A DNA stretch of 64,000 bases from Dehalobacterium formicoaceticum (GCF_002224645.1 NZ_CP022121.1:124001-188000), one strand, 5' to 3'. Counted from the first letter of the stretch, positions 8,753-17,010 are shown. The notes: generated from the letters alone by a model not told the origin. Numbers and translations are program-made.

Positions 8753-9202
8753 GTGGAACAGCACTATACGCTGGAAGCCCAGCAGGAATTAGCGGTATTG
8801 TGCAATGCAGTCAAAAAGCTTGTTGAGCAAAACGAATATCAACAAGCTGAACTGCTAATCAAAGAAGCTGTCGGGAAATATCCCGGAGCGCCCCACCCGC
8901 ATAATCTGCTGGGTCTGCTGCTTGAAGCGCGGAATGATCATTTGACTGCCATGAAGCACTTCCGCGCGGCATGGGCATTAGACCCTACTTATCTTCCCGC
9001 ACGGCAAAATCTCGACACCTTCGGAAGTTTTTATCCAAGTGGAAAATGGGCTTACAACGAGGCGGATTGCCCGCAGGAGAAGAAAAGTAATAGTTGCAAA
9101 ATTGAATATGACGCCAAAGGTGTTGGCCATGTTGTCAGCACACATAAAGTTGAATACGATACGAACGGCATTGGTCATGTTGTAAAGGAGGACCAATCAT
9201 GA
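8753..9202 (+). CDS. Tetratricopeptide-repeat protein in the kdp operon
   Basis: 149 residues, GTG start with GGGGGGA upstream. N-terminal two-thirds form TPR-like helical hairpins (NEYQQAELLIKEAVGKYPG; HPHNLLGLLLEARNDHLTAMKHFRAAWALDP). The C-terminus carries two copies of a 12-residue motif, IEYDAKGVGHVV and VEYDTNGIGHVV, separated by a short spacer. No enzyme motif. TPR proteins mediate protein contacts, so it may link the pump to the TrkA-like proteins that follow; its stop codon overlaps the start of the next gene. Function unknown. Confidence 0.8.
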   Translation: MEQHYTLEAQQELAVLCNAVKKLVEQNEYQQAELLIKEAVGKYPGAPHPHNLLGLLLEARNDHLTAMKHFRAAWALDPTYLPARQNLDTFGSFYPSGKWAYNEADCPQEKKSNSCKIEYDAKGVGHVVSTHKVEYDTNGIGHVVKEDQS

Positions 9203-9654
9203 AGCTGTTTGAGAAAAAAAAAACAGATTACACCGTGATTATAGGCTGTGGGCGCTTCGGTTCCAGTCTTGCTAACGCCTTATGCAATGGAGGCGGGGTT
9301 GTTTTGGTCATTGACCGTAATAACGACGCTTTCAGCAAGATTGTGGCACCGTCACTCTATTTGGGGTTTACTACGCTGATTGGTGACGCTACGGATATTG
9401 ATGTGCTCCGCGAAGCACAAGTGGAGAAAGCCACAGCGGTTATTGTCGCCACAAACAATGACAACACCAATATTATGATCGCACAGATTGTGAAGGAGCT
9501 TTTCAAAAAAGAGCGTGTTATCGCAAAGCTGAACGATACTGAACGAGAGTGCGTATATCGTAAATTAGGTATTGATACGATATCCCCTGCTGCTTTGTTC
9601 GTAAAAGAGAGCTGCAGTTGGCTTAGTGGTGCTCAGGAAGCGGTGGACGTATGA
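9199..9654 (+). CDS. TrkA-N (RCK N-domain) K+ regulatory protein, first of a pair
   Basis: 151-residue Rossmann-fold protein. The NAD-binding loop GCGRFGSSLA is intact and the acidic residue at the end of strand 2 (VIDRN) is present; the segment ATNNDNTNIMIAQIVKE is typical of KtrA/TrkA. The TrkA-C domain is missing, so it is a stand-alone N-domain. Such proteins gate K+ channels or transporters in response to nucleotides. It overlaps the upstream TPR gene by 4 bases and the next gene by 4, so the three are translationally coupled. No KtrB/TrkH pore gene is nearby, which suggests it acts on Kdp or on a pore encoded elsewhere (inference). Confidence 0.88.
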   Translation: MKLFEKKKTDYTVIIGCGRFGSSLANALCNGGGVVLVIDRNNDAFSKIVAPSLYLGFTTLIGDATDIDVLREAQVEKATAVIVATNNDNTNIMIAQIVKELFKKERVIAKLNDTERECVYRKLGIDTISPAALFVKESCSWLSGAQEAVDV

Positions 9655-10043
9655 AGAAAAGAGCTTTGTTGGCCGGAGGGTTACATAAGGCGCGTCCGCT
9701 TGCCGATATGCTGATAGAGAAGGGGTATCGTGTCACGGTGATCAACAATGATTATGGGGACTGCCTTATCATGGCGGAGAATGATTCCGTCACCGTTATC
9801 AACGGTGACGGAACGCTCCCATTCATCCTGGAAGAGGCCAACGCGCGGGATGCCGATATAGCGATTGCTTGTACAGAAATGGATGCCGATAACTTGATTA
9901 TCTGCGAGCTTTGTAAAAAGCAATTCCATGTAAAAAAGACAATAGTATTGATGGAAGACCCAAAGAAAACTGAATTCTTCTGCCAAATGGGGATTGATTC
10001 TGTCGTATGTGTCACCAGCGTAATCGCGAGTAACTTTGATTAA
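9651..10043 (+). CDS. TrkA-N-like protein, second of a pair with degenerate NAD loop
   Basis: 130-residue Rossmann-type domain related to the preceding gene: the N-terminus reads KRALLAGGLHKARPLADML where a canonical TrkA would have a G-x-G-x-x-G loop, so nucleotide binding is probably altered or lost. Downstream segments (VINGDGTLPFILEEANARDADIAIACT would be the TrkA core in shorter pieces, for example DADNLIICELCKKQF) keep the TrkA-N pattern. Starts in an ATGA overlap with the upstream gene. The two together may form a heterodimer equivalent to a full two-domain TrkA. Confidence 0.82.
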   Translation: MKKRALLAGGLHKARPLADMLIEKGYRVTVINNDYGDCLIMAENDSVTVINGDGTLPFILEEANARDADIAIACTEMDADNLIICELCKKQFHVKKTIVLMEDPKKTEFFCQMGIDSVVCVTSVIASNFD

Positions 10044-10134
10044 CCTTAAGGTAGTAAGAAATGGGGGTGCTTAACAAGCATTGGGATTGCCTATCGGCTT
10101 GTGGATGAGTGAATTTTTTAGAAGCCTGAATAGG

Positions 10135-10182
10135 AAAAGGAATTGCTGCGCGATCATCTGATTGTGCGGCAATTCCTTTTTT
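10135..10182 (+). terminator. Terminator between the kdp operon and the ABC exporter
   Basis: Perfect 12-bp inverted repeat AAAAGGAATTGC / GCAATTCCTTTT with T-runs on both strands, so it can end both the rightward kdp transcript and the leftward exporter operon. Confidence 0.85.
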
Positions 10183-10218
10183 AATATAAACATTATGCAT
10201 GGACTTTGTCAGCTGCTA

Positions 10219-10932
10219 TTATATGATTTTCCGGCTGAATCTCCTGTACAGAAGTAAAATCCAGATCAGCGAGGACAGCAGCGCCGGAATTAAGAACACA
10301 AGATTCTGCCCGAGACAAAGCTTGGCAATCCAAAAGGACGGCAAGGGCGAAAACAGATACTGTGTATCCGACAAAAGGAAGAACGGCACAGGCAGACCCA
10401 GCATCAATAGCCCCGACAGCTTTGCCATTGCCATGCCCTCCACCCGGTTATGAGAAAAAGCAAACAGTAAAAGCGCCACGGCAACGCTCGTAAGGCTTGT
10501 CAGTAAACAGGTAATCAGAGCCATCCCCCACGACCACTCCGTCAGGGTAAACCAGTGCATAAGCAGCACAGAAACGATAAAGGAAATCACAGCCGGAAGT
10601 GCCAGCCTGGACAGGAGATACCCTCTTTTGCCAACAGGAGTCACCGCCAGATAGCCGGCTATGTTTTCATCGTATTCAGTCAGCATCATCATTGCCGATG
10701 CAAAACAGAGCATATAGGGAGTGACAAGAGCCAGCAGCAGATCAAACAGCAGGTAGTAATCTGCGAGAATGGACTCCTTTTGAAAATAGCCGCACAACGC
10801 GGTTTCGACTGCCGGGATACCGAACCGGATAAAAAATGCGCTCAAGAGGGCGGCGCAGCACACGGCCGCCAGCATGCTGTCTCTAAATACCTGCCGCACA
10901 AACATGGAAAAAGATCGAAGCAGGGGCCTCAT
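10219..10932 (-). CDS. ABC-2 type permease subunit
   Basis: 237-residue membrane protein with about six helices and no extracellular domain; pattern MLTEYDENIAGYLAVTPVGKR is typical of ABC-2 permeases, which carry a conserved cytoplasmic loop ending in a short positively charged helix. Last gene of a four-gene leftward operon (TetR, ATPase, two permeases) in which every junction is a 4-base ATGA overlap. The pair of permeases forms the export channel; the substrate is not evident, though TetR control suggests a toxic compound or antibiotic. Confidence 0.85.
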   Translation of the reverse strand: MRPLLRSFSMFVRQVFRDSMLAAVCCAALLSAFFIRFGIPAVETALCGYFQKESILADYYLLFDLLLALVTPYMLCFASAMMMLTEYDENIAGYLAVTPVGKRGYLLSRLALPAVISFIVSVLLMHWFTLTEWSWGMALITCLLTSLTSVAVALLLFAFSHNRVEGMAMAKLSGLLMLGLPVPFFLLSDTQYLFSPLPSFWIAKLCLGQNLVFLIPALLSSLIWILLLYRRFSRKII

Positions 10933-11612
10933 AGTTTAACACCTCCCAATGAGCGAAGATTTTTTGTCACCACCCGGTATGCCAGCAGCAAAGACAATCC
11001 CACCCATACCAGCAGGATAGCGGCTGCAGGGACTGCATAGGCTCCGTTTTGACACAGCTCCACAATGCAAACTCCCGGATGGACGATCAGCCACCGCGGT
11101 TTCCATCCGAATAGCCAGGCAATAGCAGGGAGGTTGATGATAATTTCGGCGGGTATGGTTGCAACGATAAATTGATTTAATGTTGTAATATTTGCCGCGA
11201 CCATAAGCCCTACGGCGGAAAACAGACAGGAACCAAAGAATACGCCTGTGACGAATAACAGCGGGTTTGAGATAACGCCGCCGCCAAATCCGATGAGCAG
11301 CCCGACCGCTGTAGAAATAAGGGCGATGGATACCAGCTTAGAAACCACATACTCGATTGGTTTGACAGGTGATACAGCAAGGCTGTCCAAAACCCGCTCA
11401 CCCTTCTCAAACAAAACAATCGCTCCCATAAAGAAAAGCCCCATAGCTGCAGGGTCGCTAAAGACCATCAATACAGCACCCTGATTTCGCCACTCGGAAG
11501 GCAGCAAATAGAGCAAACTGATATATAGTATCGTAAAGACCAGATATAAAAAATAAAACCCGTATTTAAACTGAAAGCGGATATCGCCTATCAACAGAGC
11601 CTTTGTCCTCAT
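10929..11612 (-). CDS. ABC-2 type permease subunit
   Basis: 227-residue membrane protein, about six helices. The segment VLDSLAVSPVKPIEYVVSKL matches the conserved cytoplasmic loop of ABC-2 permeases (compare GYLAVTPVGKRGYLLSRL of its neighbour), so the two are probably paralogous halves of one heterodimeric channel. Overlaps both neighbours by 4 bases. Confidence 0.85.
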   Translation of the reverse strand: MRTKALLIGDIRFQFKYGFYFLYLVFTILYISLLYLLPSEWRNQGAVLMVFSDPAAMGLFFMGAIVLFEKGERVLDSLAVSPVKPIEYVVSKLVSIALISTAVGLLIGFGGGVISNPLLFVTGVFFGSCLFSAVGLMVAANITTLNQFIVATIPAEIIINLPAIAWLFGWKPRWLIVHPGVCIVELCQNGAYAVPAAAILLVWVGLSLLLAYRVVTKNLRSLGGVKL

Positions 11613-12454
11613 TGCAGCCGCCTCCCTGTTATTTCCACAAAAATATCGTTCAGGGTAGGTTCACTGCTGTGGATGGACAGCAGCCGGTTTTCCCGGATAA
11701 GCCTTTGCAGTATATCGTCCCCGCCCGTTTGATTCAGCGGAATTTCCGCTTCTTCCTCACGGCCATTTACCGCATATGTGTATCGAATTCTGGAGGCGCC
11801 TTTGGACATAATCAAATTCCGCGGTGTGTCCAGTGCACGCAGCTTACCATCTACAATAAAGGCTACGCGGTCACAAAGCTCGGTCGCGTCGTACATATTG
11901 TGGGTGGTCAGCAATATGGTTTTTCCCTTTGCTTTTTCCTGCAAAATGATGTCCTTCATCCGTTTTGCATTGGACGGATCAAGCCCGGAGGTCGGCTCAT
12001 CAAGAAAAAGAAGCGCCGGGTCATGGAGCAGCGCCTTAATAAAGTTCAGTCTGGATTTCATTCCCTTAGAGAAGTCCGATACCTTTTTGTTGGCATCATT
12101 AAGCAATCCGACGCTTTCCAGCAGAGAGTCAACCGCTTGATATTTCTTGTACAGCGAGGCGAAAAAACGAAGATTTTCCCTCGCTGTCAGTTTTTCATAC
12201 AGGCTCGGAAATTCAAAGTCTACACCGATACTTTCATAAAAGCTGTTGTCATGATGCTTTACCTCTGTGCCGTTTAACTGTACACTGCCCCTATATGTGG
12301 TCAAAAGGCCAGTGAGAATTTTTTGCAGCGTGCTTTTGCCCGCCCCGGACGGCCCTAAAAACCCAAAGATTTCACCGCTTTGGACATCAAAGCTCATGTT
12401 TTCAATAAAGGGCTGTTTTGAATAGCTGAATTGTAAATCCTGTACCTGTATCAT
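11609..12454 (-). CDS. ABC transporter ATP-binding protein
   Basis: 281-residue ATPase of the DrrA/CcmA drug-export type. Walker A GPSGAGKST, signature region FSKGMKSRL (SKGM in place of SGGQ, usual for ABC-2 exporters), Walker B LLFLDEPTSGLDP, and H-loop TTHNMYD. It has the C-terminal extension found in this subfamily. It energises the two permeases encoded just downstream and overlaps TetR by 4 bases upstream. Confidence 0.93.
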   Translation of the reverse strand: MIQVQDLQFSYSKQPFIENMSFDVQSGEIFGFLGPSGAGKSTLQKILTGLLTTYRGSVQLNGTEVKHHDNSFYESIGVDFEFPSLYEKLTARENLRFFASLYKKYQAVDSLLESVGLLNDANKKVSDFSKGMKSRLNFIKALLHDPALLFLDEPTSGLDPSNAKRMKDIILQEKAKGKTILLTTHNMYDATELCDRVAFIVDGKLRALDTPRNLIMSKGASRIRYTYAVNGREEEAEIPLNQTGGDDILQRLIRENRLLSIHSSEPTLNDIFVEITGRRLQ

Positions 12455-13056
12455 AACGTTCCCTCCTCAAATAATTGAAGTACCGCCCCTCTCAGCATGA
12501 CGCGGATTGTTTCATAAAATACATCTTCACCAATCTCCCGTTTGTGGAGCATCGTGCAGAAGATAGCTCGTAAAACAGCGCTGAATATTTTGATGTTGCC
12601 TTCTGTCTGCACGCCGGGCAGCAAGGAAAGCAGCTGTTCCATATGAAAGTCATCCTCCTTGGCATGGGCGGCGGCAACATCCGGCGGCAATTTTCTCACC
12701 AGCAGTTCTAAATCCCCGCTTGCGATAAAGGAATAAAGAAACGTAGCATCCACCTGCTTGTATAAGCGAAAAATAAGCTCTGTGACCGTCTCGACATTGA
12801 CATTGTCTTTTAACTCGTCAATCCAGAGAAGTAACGTGGATTGCAACTCATCATGGAGCGTACAGAACACATCAAAAAACAGCAGTTCCTTGGAGGAATA
12901 GAAGAGATAGAATGTTCCTTTGGGTATGTTGACCCGTTTTACAAGCTCGTCTACCGTGGTCTTGCGCATACCGAACTGAGCAAGGCATATTTGCGCTTCC
13001 TCCATGAGACGTTTTTTAATATATGCCCTTTCACTGTCCGAAAAAGTCTTTGGCAT
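12451..13056 (-). CDS. TetR-family transcriptional regulator
   Basis: About 201 residues. N-terminal helix-turn-helix: CLAQFGMRKTTVDELVKRVNIPKGTFYLFYSSKELL is the classical TetR DNA-binding region (seen in parts), followed by a helical ligand domain. The ATG at 13056 is chosen because GGAGG is upstream and because longer versions would start inside the operator. First gene of the exporter operon. A palindrome with 13-bp arms overlaps its perfect promoter, so it probably represses itself and the exporter until a ligand binds. Confidence 0.9.
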   Translation of the reverse strand: MPKTFSDSERAYIKKRLMEEAQICLAQFGMRKTTVDELVKRVNIPKGTFYLFYSSKELLFFDVFCTLHDELQSTLLLWIDELKDNVNVETVTELIFRLYKQVDATFLYSFIASGDLELLVRKLPPDVAAAHAKEDDFHMEQLLSLLPGVQTEGNIKIFSAVLRAIFCTMLHKREIGEDVFYETIRVMLRGAVLQLFEEGTL

Positions 13057-13072
13057 TGTATTTCTTCCCTCC

Positions 13073-13122
13073 AATTCTATTTGACTATATTTAATTATAT
13101 GGTCAAATAGAATTTTTGTCAA
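13073..13122 (-). promoter_or_regulatory. Consensus promoter and palindromic operator of the TetR/ABC operon
   Basis: Leftward -35 TTGACA (13122-13117), 17-base spacer, -10 TATAAT (13099-13094), both perfect consensus. A 13-bp perfect inverted repeat, AATTCTATTTGAC (13073-13085) and GTCAAATAGAATT (13102-13114), places one arm in the spacer and the other just after the -10, ideal for repression by TetR. Confidence 0.88.
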
Positions 13123-13149
13123 GGTTCTTGCATTTGATATTTGTGCGCC

Positions 13150-13520
13150 GGCTTGACAAATCCCGCCGGACCTGTAGGCGGGGTTTAATGCAAGAGATCT
13201 GCCGCAGGACTTTAAAATCCTGCGGCAAATCTCAAAAATTAAATGTTCCCACTTTTGTGCCGCAAAGCTGCCCTCGCACCAAATCTGCTGCAGATTCAGA
13301 ATGTGCTCGTGAGTAGGCGTGCCATCCGTTTATCGCTACCGTTTTACCGCTTCCTCGAAAATGTTCTTGCGGATACTCCGGCTACCAGACCTTTATCCAT
13401 GCACAGATGCAAGATATGCTCGATCAGGCGGCGGAACAGACTTTCCCCGTGAAACCGTCTACGCCGGTTTTGGGAGATCATCGAGTGATCCGGCACCCTG
13501 TCGTAAATAAAGCTGAAGTC
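13150..13520 (-). pseudogene. Decayed IS1182-type transposase fragments
   Basis: Two leftward translated pieces look like parts of a DDE transposase of the IS1182 type. Fragment 1 (13520 to a stop at 13344) reads YDRVPDHSMISQNRRRRF, then FRRLIEHILHLCMDKGLVAG; VPDHS.xSQNRRRRF is a family hallmark. Fragment 2 (13311 down to about 13150) reads HILNLQQIWCEGSFAAQKWEH, matching the C-terminal EG(T/S)FAAQK.xH region. The middle, with most of the catalytic residues, is missing and fragment 1 ends in a stop. No terminal repeats recognised. Confidence 0.7.
13194..13233. repeat. Long hairpin inside the transposase remnant
   Basis: 16-bp inverted repeat with one mismatch: GAGATCTGCCGCAGGA and TCCTGCGGCAAATCTC, spacer CTTTAAAA. 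It could be a terminator or debris of the mobile element; there is no clear T-run. Confidence 0.55.
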
Positions 13521-13555
13521 TACGGCAGACTATAAAACGTCCTCTTTTCGGCTAT

Positions 13556-13924
13556 TTATTTAACTATTAACGGTGCAAACCTGCCAATAATCGACTTTAC
13601 GACAATACAGCCAGCAACTACAAGAAGTGCAATTTTGGGGTCATAAAGAATAGGAATTTTCCATTTGAATATTTGTGCTGCTGTTGTAAGTAATGCGATT
13701 GTTCCAAAGATGTACCCCATGATGGTGAGTGGGTGAGCAGGTGCATTGCTGATGAATTTTCCGATGGTCGGCATAATCATACACATTGCAAAGCCGATTG
13801 CACCCAAAGTAATAACAGCCGATCTCGGCCCATTGATGAATAATATTTGTTTGCCGGATAGTCCTGCATAAACAATCAGGCCGGTTATAAACCACTCTGC
13901 TGCCAATATTCCAATTCCTTTCAT
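13556..13924 (-). CDS. Small four-helix membrane protein of unknown function
   Basis: 122 residues, four predicted membrane helices (GILAAEWFITGLIVYAGL; SAVITLGAIGFAMCMIM; PLTIMGYIFGTIALLT; IALLVVAGCIVVKSI). No catalytic or transport motif recognised. Its start overlaps the stop of the TetR gene upstream by 4 bases, so it is the regulated target of that repressor. It may be a small multidrug or stress-related membrane protein, but this is a guess. Confidence 0.75.
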   Translation of the reverse strand: MKGIGILAAEWFITGLIVYAGLSGKQILFINGPRSAVITLGAIGFAMCMIMPTIGKFISNAPAHPLTIMGYIFGTIALLTTAAQIFKWKIPILYDPKIALLVVAGCIVVKSIIGRFAPLIVK

Positions 13925-14556
13925 TGTTTATCGCTCCTTAAATAAGTTTTATTGAACATCGTAATATGTTTTTCTAAAAAAGATAAAGCTTCTTCATATT
14001 TTTTGGGCTGATTGTCGTATTTTGATAACAGCAAATACAAAGGTGAATAAAACTGCAAGGCCATTACCATTGGGTCAGCATCAACATAAATCCTATCATC
14101 TATTAAATTATTGAACACGTCTGATATATAATCTAAGCCCTTGTCTATTATCAATTCCCTAAAAAACTTGCTTGCCTCCGACCTTCTATACTGTTCCATT
14201 GTCAACATTCTACGCAGTTGCGAACCATACTCTGTTTTGAGATAGAACTGGAACATCGTAACGCTGATACGGAATAGTTCCTCTCTCACGCCGCTTTCTT
14301 CCGATAGAATATTGGCTATGCCTTCAGGAGGAAGAAAAGTAGAGACTTCCTCTTGATAACGACGCTCAATGTCTTTGAGAATTGAGTCAAAAATGTCTTG
14401 CTTACCGCTATAATGCTTGTAAAGGGCGCTTTCCCGTATTCCGATTTCTTTTGATATGTCACGGATGCCAACCCCATCATAACCTTTTTCAGAAAACAGT
14501 TTTAGCGCAACGGTCAAAATAACTTCCTTTGTATCCCGTGTTTCGTTTTTGGGCAT
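13921..14556 (-). CDS. TetR-family transcriptional regulator
   Basis: About 211 residues beginning MPKNETRDTKEVIL. The HTH reads KLFSEKGYDGVGIRDISKEI then GIRESALYKHYSGKQDIFD, clear TetR features. ATG at 14556 chosen for GGAGG five bases upstream; upstream in-frame codons lie within the operator. Encoded with the membrane protein 13556-13924 in a two-gene operon. A perfect 16-bp palindrome overlaps the promoter, indicating autorepression. The ligand domain is not assignable by eye. Confidence 0.92.
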   Translation of the reverse strand: MPKNETRDTKEVILTVALKLFSEKGYDGVGIRDISKEIGIRESALYKHYSGKQDIFDSILKDIERRYQEEVSTFLPPEGIANILSEESGVREELFRISVTMFQFYLKTEYGSQLRRMLTMEQYRRSEASKFFRELIIDKGLDYISDVFNNLIDDRIYVDADPMVMALQFYSPLYLLLSKYDNQPKKYEEALSFLEKHITMFNKTYLRSDKQ

Positions 14557-14579
14557 AATAACCTCCATCAATAAATGCA

Positions 14580-14628
14580 GTGAGCAGTTGTTCACCATCA
14601 TTATAGTGAACAACTGCTCACTTTTCAA
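14580..14628 (-). promoter_or_regulatory. Promoter and perfect 16-bp palindromic operator of the second TetR operon
   Basis: -35 TTGAAA (14628-14623), 17-base spacer, -10 TATAAT (14605-14600). Perfect inverted repeat GTGAGCAGTTGTTCAC (14580-14595) and GTGAACAACTGCTCAC (14606-14621) with a 10-base centre that contains the -10 itself; the outer arm fills the spacer exactly. Confidence 0.9.
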
Positions 14629-14875
14629 GAAGGGAAGTAAATTATATCCTCACGCTGTTATTTATGGGCATTTCTAACCTCTTCGCTAACCAGCTGTTTC
14701 GTGCTACATATCTTTCTTTCAATCGGCCACACTAATACATTTTATTCTTTTCTGTGATAATCTTTTCTTAGAGTGAGAGGTTCTGGTGGGTTCACAGTGA
14801 ACCGCACCTGGGTTCAGCGAAAAAACGGAACAACCCCTTGGTGGTAAATTCGTCTTTTCACTCTGCCGTGGCCTG
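14629..14875. other. Non-coding stretch at the left side of the conjugative element
   Basis: No convincing gene. It holds a short palindrome GGTTCA-CAG-TGAACC (14789-14803) followed by another GGTTCAG at 14811. The change from AT-rich flank to the GC-richer element occurs about here, so the left element boundary may lie in this stretch. No copy of the tRNA-Ala 3' end is visible. Confidence 0.4.
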
Positions 14876-15142
14876 CTATTTTTTTAAAATGAGACGGTTG
14901 GATGTGTTGCTTCCATTCTCCCGATAGCGTGATTCCTTTTCAATGAGCCCCGCCTTGACCAGATCATGGAGGGCGCGCTTGACGGTGCTACGTGAGAGCT
15001 GCAGGTCGTAGGCAATGGTTTTTACTGCAGGCCAGCAGTCCGATCCTTTCCCAGCTCGGTCACGGAGATATATATAAACAGCCCTCGCCCGATGGGGAAG
15101 CTCATCGGGCGAGGCGGTATAAATGTGGTTGAAGTAACTCAC
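14876..15142 (-). CDS. Winged-helix DNA-binding protein of the conjugative element
   Basis: 88 residues, GTG start with AGGAGG ten bases upstream. Pattern ARAVYIYLRDRAGKGSDCWPA, then LQLSRSTVKRALHDLVKAGL, is a HTH_36/GntR-like winged helix as found in replication initiators and small regulators of mobile elements. Last gene of the element on the left side, 11 bases after the VirD4 stop. Could regulate or take part in element replication; not resolved. Confidence 0.8.
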   Translation of the reverse strand: MSYFNHIYTASPDELPHRARAVYIYLRDRAGKGSDCWPAVKTIAYDLQLSRSTVKRALHDLVKAGLIEKESRYRENGSNTSNRLILKK

Positions 15143-15153
15143 GGAAACCTCCT

Positions 15154-16968
15154 TTACGTTTTGAGCGTGCTACGGCGGCGCATGGTGTTTTCAGAGGGTT
15201 CTGCTGCCGGGGTATGAAGGGTTCCTGTTCCAGATGGCGGCTCCAAAATCTCCCCGGTTTCTTCATCCACCATCATGCAGGCTGTGTGCCTACGGACAAT
15301 ATTTTCCTCCAGCGCCTGCTTATCAGCATACACCACTTTTCGGTTTGCTTTTTCCTCCACAGTATAAGGCTCCCCGAAACGAATGCCCCAATCAAGAAAC
15401 AGCCGCAGCTTTGTCCTCATGGGATGGGTGCCGGTTTTCATTACAACAAAGCTACCTTTTGGAATGGATTTGAGTTCATCCGGGGTCATGAGGGGACGCT
15501 CCATCATTTGCAGAGACTGCGAGGGATCATTTTTCCCTCTGCTGATACTGCCGCTCATGACGGTGCGGCTTCCCAGCGCCTTGCTCAATACCTCGGCTGT
15601 TTGGCTGTTAGGGGCAAAGCCACCGAAGATGGTGTCCTGGCAGTTGTCCTGCACGATTTCACTGCCTTCTCTGCCATAATTCTTTTCGAGCTGTGCAAGA
15701 CTCTGGATGATCGGCACCAAAGTTAACCGGCGAGAGCGCCCCGCCGAAAACAAGGGTAGGATATCAAACGGCGGCATGGTTCCCAACTCATCGCAAAAAA
15801 GAACCACACGGTTTTTTAGCTTGCCGCCGTTCTCATCGGCTACGGAAAACAGTTCACGGGACAGGTTTTGGATCATGAGTCCGGCCATGAAGTTCTTGGT
15901 CTGATCTTCCTCCGGGAGAATTAAAAAAATGGCTGACTTCTCGTTTGCAAAGGTTTCTGCATCAATGGTGCTGTCAAAGCACAGCACCTGCTCCAGCTCG
16001 GAATCTAAAAAAGCATTCAGGCGCGACAGCACCGTGGACATAACGGAGGCCATCGCCTGCTCTGCACTGTTCAGAGCGGCACCGGCAAACCAGCGGGCTT
16101 TGTGATCTCCGGGAAGCTTATTCATTAAAAGTTGAAATTGGCTTTTCCCCTTTACTTTGGAGGGTTCCAGTAAATCTTGTACCAGCTTGAATACAGAAAT
16201 GATGTGCCGCTGCTCCTGGGGGTTTTCATCTGTGGGCGGTAAATACTCAGCCAGCAAAAGGACGACCGATGTCAACAACCCCTCGGCTGCATCGTAAAAG
16301 AAAGCATTTTGTCCATAGCTGGACGCATCCCCTTCTGGATTGACAATGGTTTTAGCCAAGATTTTGGCGTACTTTTCCGCCTTGGCTCTGGCGGCCAGAT
16401 TATTGGGTTCCCTGCGGCAGATATCCATATAACGGTTGATAAGGGTGAGCAGATTATTTCCATTTGAGCGGCTTGGGTTTCGCAGGTCTATGACTGACAC
16501 ATTGTAACCATAGTAATTTTGAGCAATGCTTCCATAGTTTCGGGCGAGGTCACCCTTGGTGTCCAATGCCAGAAAACTCATCCCACTGGCGCAGGCGTAT
16601 TCCATATTTGGGTATAAAAAGAACGCTGTTTTTCCTACGCCGGATGCGCCGATCATCAAAATGTGAACATCGTCGGTATCCACCAATGCGGTGACAGCAT
16701 TTTTCTCGCCCTTGCTTCCGAGTATAACTCCCTGCTCAGTGGGGAGGCTTTCGCCCCGCCTCCAAAGCTCCGGTTGAAATGGAATGTGTTTATAGGTATT
16801 TTTGATTTCCTGCTTTGATGCGAACCGTGCCGTGCCGTGCTGCCCGTCGCCTACCGTGCGGGATTTGATGCCGTTTAAAGTATAATAATGCGCCAGCAGA
16901 GACAAGCCACCGATGACAGCGAACATTATGGCTGCGGCGCCAATCAGGATGTAAACTTGAGATTGCAT
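15154..16968 (-). CDS. VirD4/TraG-type conjugal coupling ATPase
   Basis: 604 residues. N-terminal membrane helix (YILIGAAAIMFAVIGGLSLL), then Walker A GASGVGKT near residue 110, KGDL motif, Walker B region VVLFCDELGTMPPFDILP, and the conserved SLAQLEKNYG...NCQDTIFGG segment, all diagnostic of type IV coupling proteins of Gram-positive elements. It brings the relaxosome, and any protein substrates, to the secretion channel at the membrane. It is followed by the winged-helix gene and preceded by the Toprim protein. The C-terminus ends in a basic stretch and lacks the methionine-rich tail seen on many other proteins of this element. Confidence 0.95.
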   Translation of the reverse strand: MQSQVYILIGAAAIMFAVIGGLSLLAHYYTLNGIKSRTVGDGQHGTARFASKQEIKNTYKHIPFQPELWRRGESLPTEQGVILGSKGEKNAVTALVDTDDVHILMIGASGVGKTAFFLYPNMEYACASGMSFLALDTKGDLARNYGSIAQNYYGYNVSVIDLRNPSRSNGNNLLTLINRYMDICRREPNNLAARAKAEKYAKILAKTIVNPEGDASSYGQNAFFYDAAEGLLTSVVLLLAEYLPPTDENPQEQRHIISVFKLVQDLLEPSKVKGKSQFQLLMNKLPGDHKARWFAGAALNSAEQAMASVMSTVLSRLNAFLDSELEQVLCFDSTIDAETFANEKSAIFLILPEEDQTKNFMAGLMIQNLSRELFSVADENGGKLKNRVVLFCDELGTMPPFDILPLFSAGRSRRLTLVPIIQSLAQLEKNYGREGSEIVQDNCQDTIFGGFAPNSQTAEVLSKALGSRTVMSGSISRGKNDPSQSLQMMERPLMTPDELKSIPKGSFVVMKTGTHPMRTKLRLFLDWGIRFGEPYTVEEKANRKVVYADKQALEENIVRRHTACMMVDEETGEILEPPSGTGTLHTPAAEPSENTMRRRSTLKT

Positions 16969-16984
16969 AGAGATCCTCCTTATT

Positions 16985-17010
16985 CTTCTGACGACTTGAA
17001 ATGTCAGAAG
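16985..17010 (-). repeat. Short hairpin between primase-like gene and virD4
   Basis: Perfect 8-bp inverted repeat CTTCTGAC / GTCAGAAG with a 10-base loop, in the 66-base gap before virD4. No T-run; may be an mRNA processing or translation element. Confidence 0.4.
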
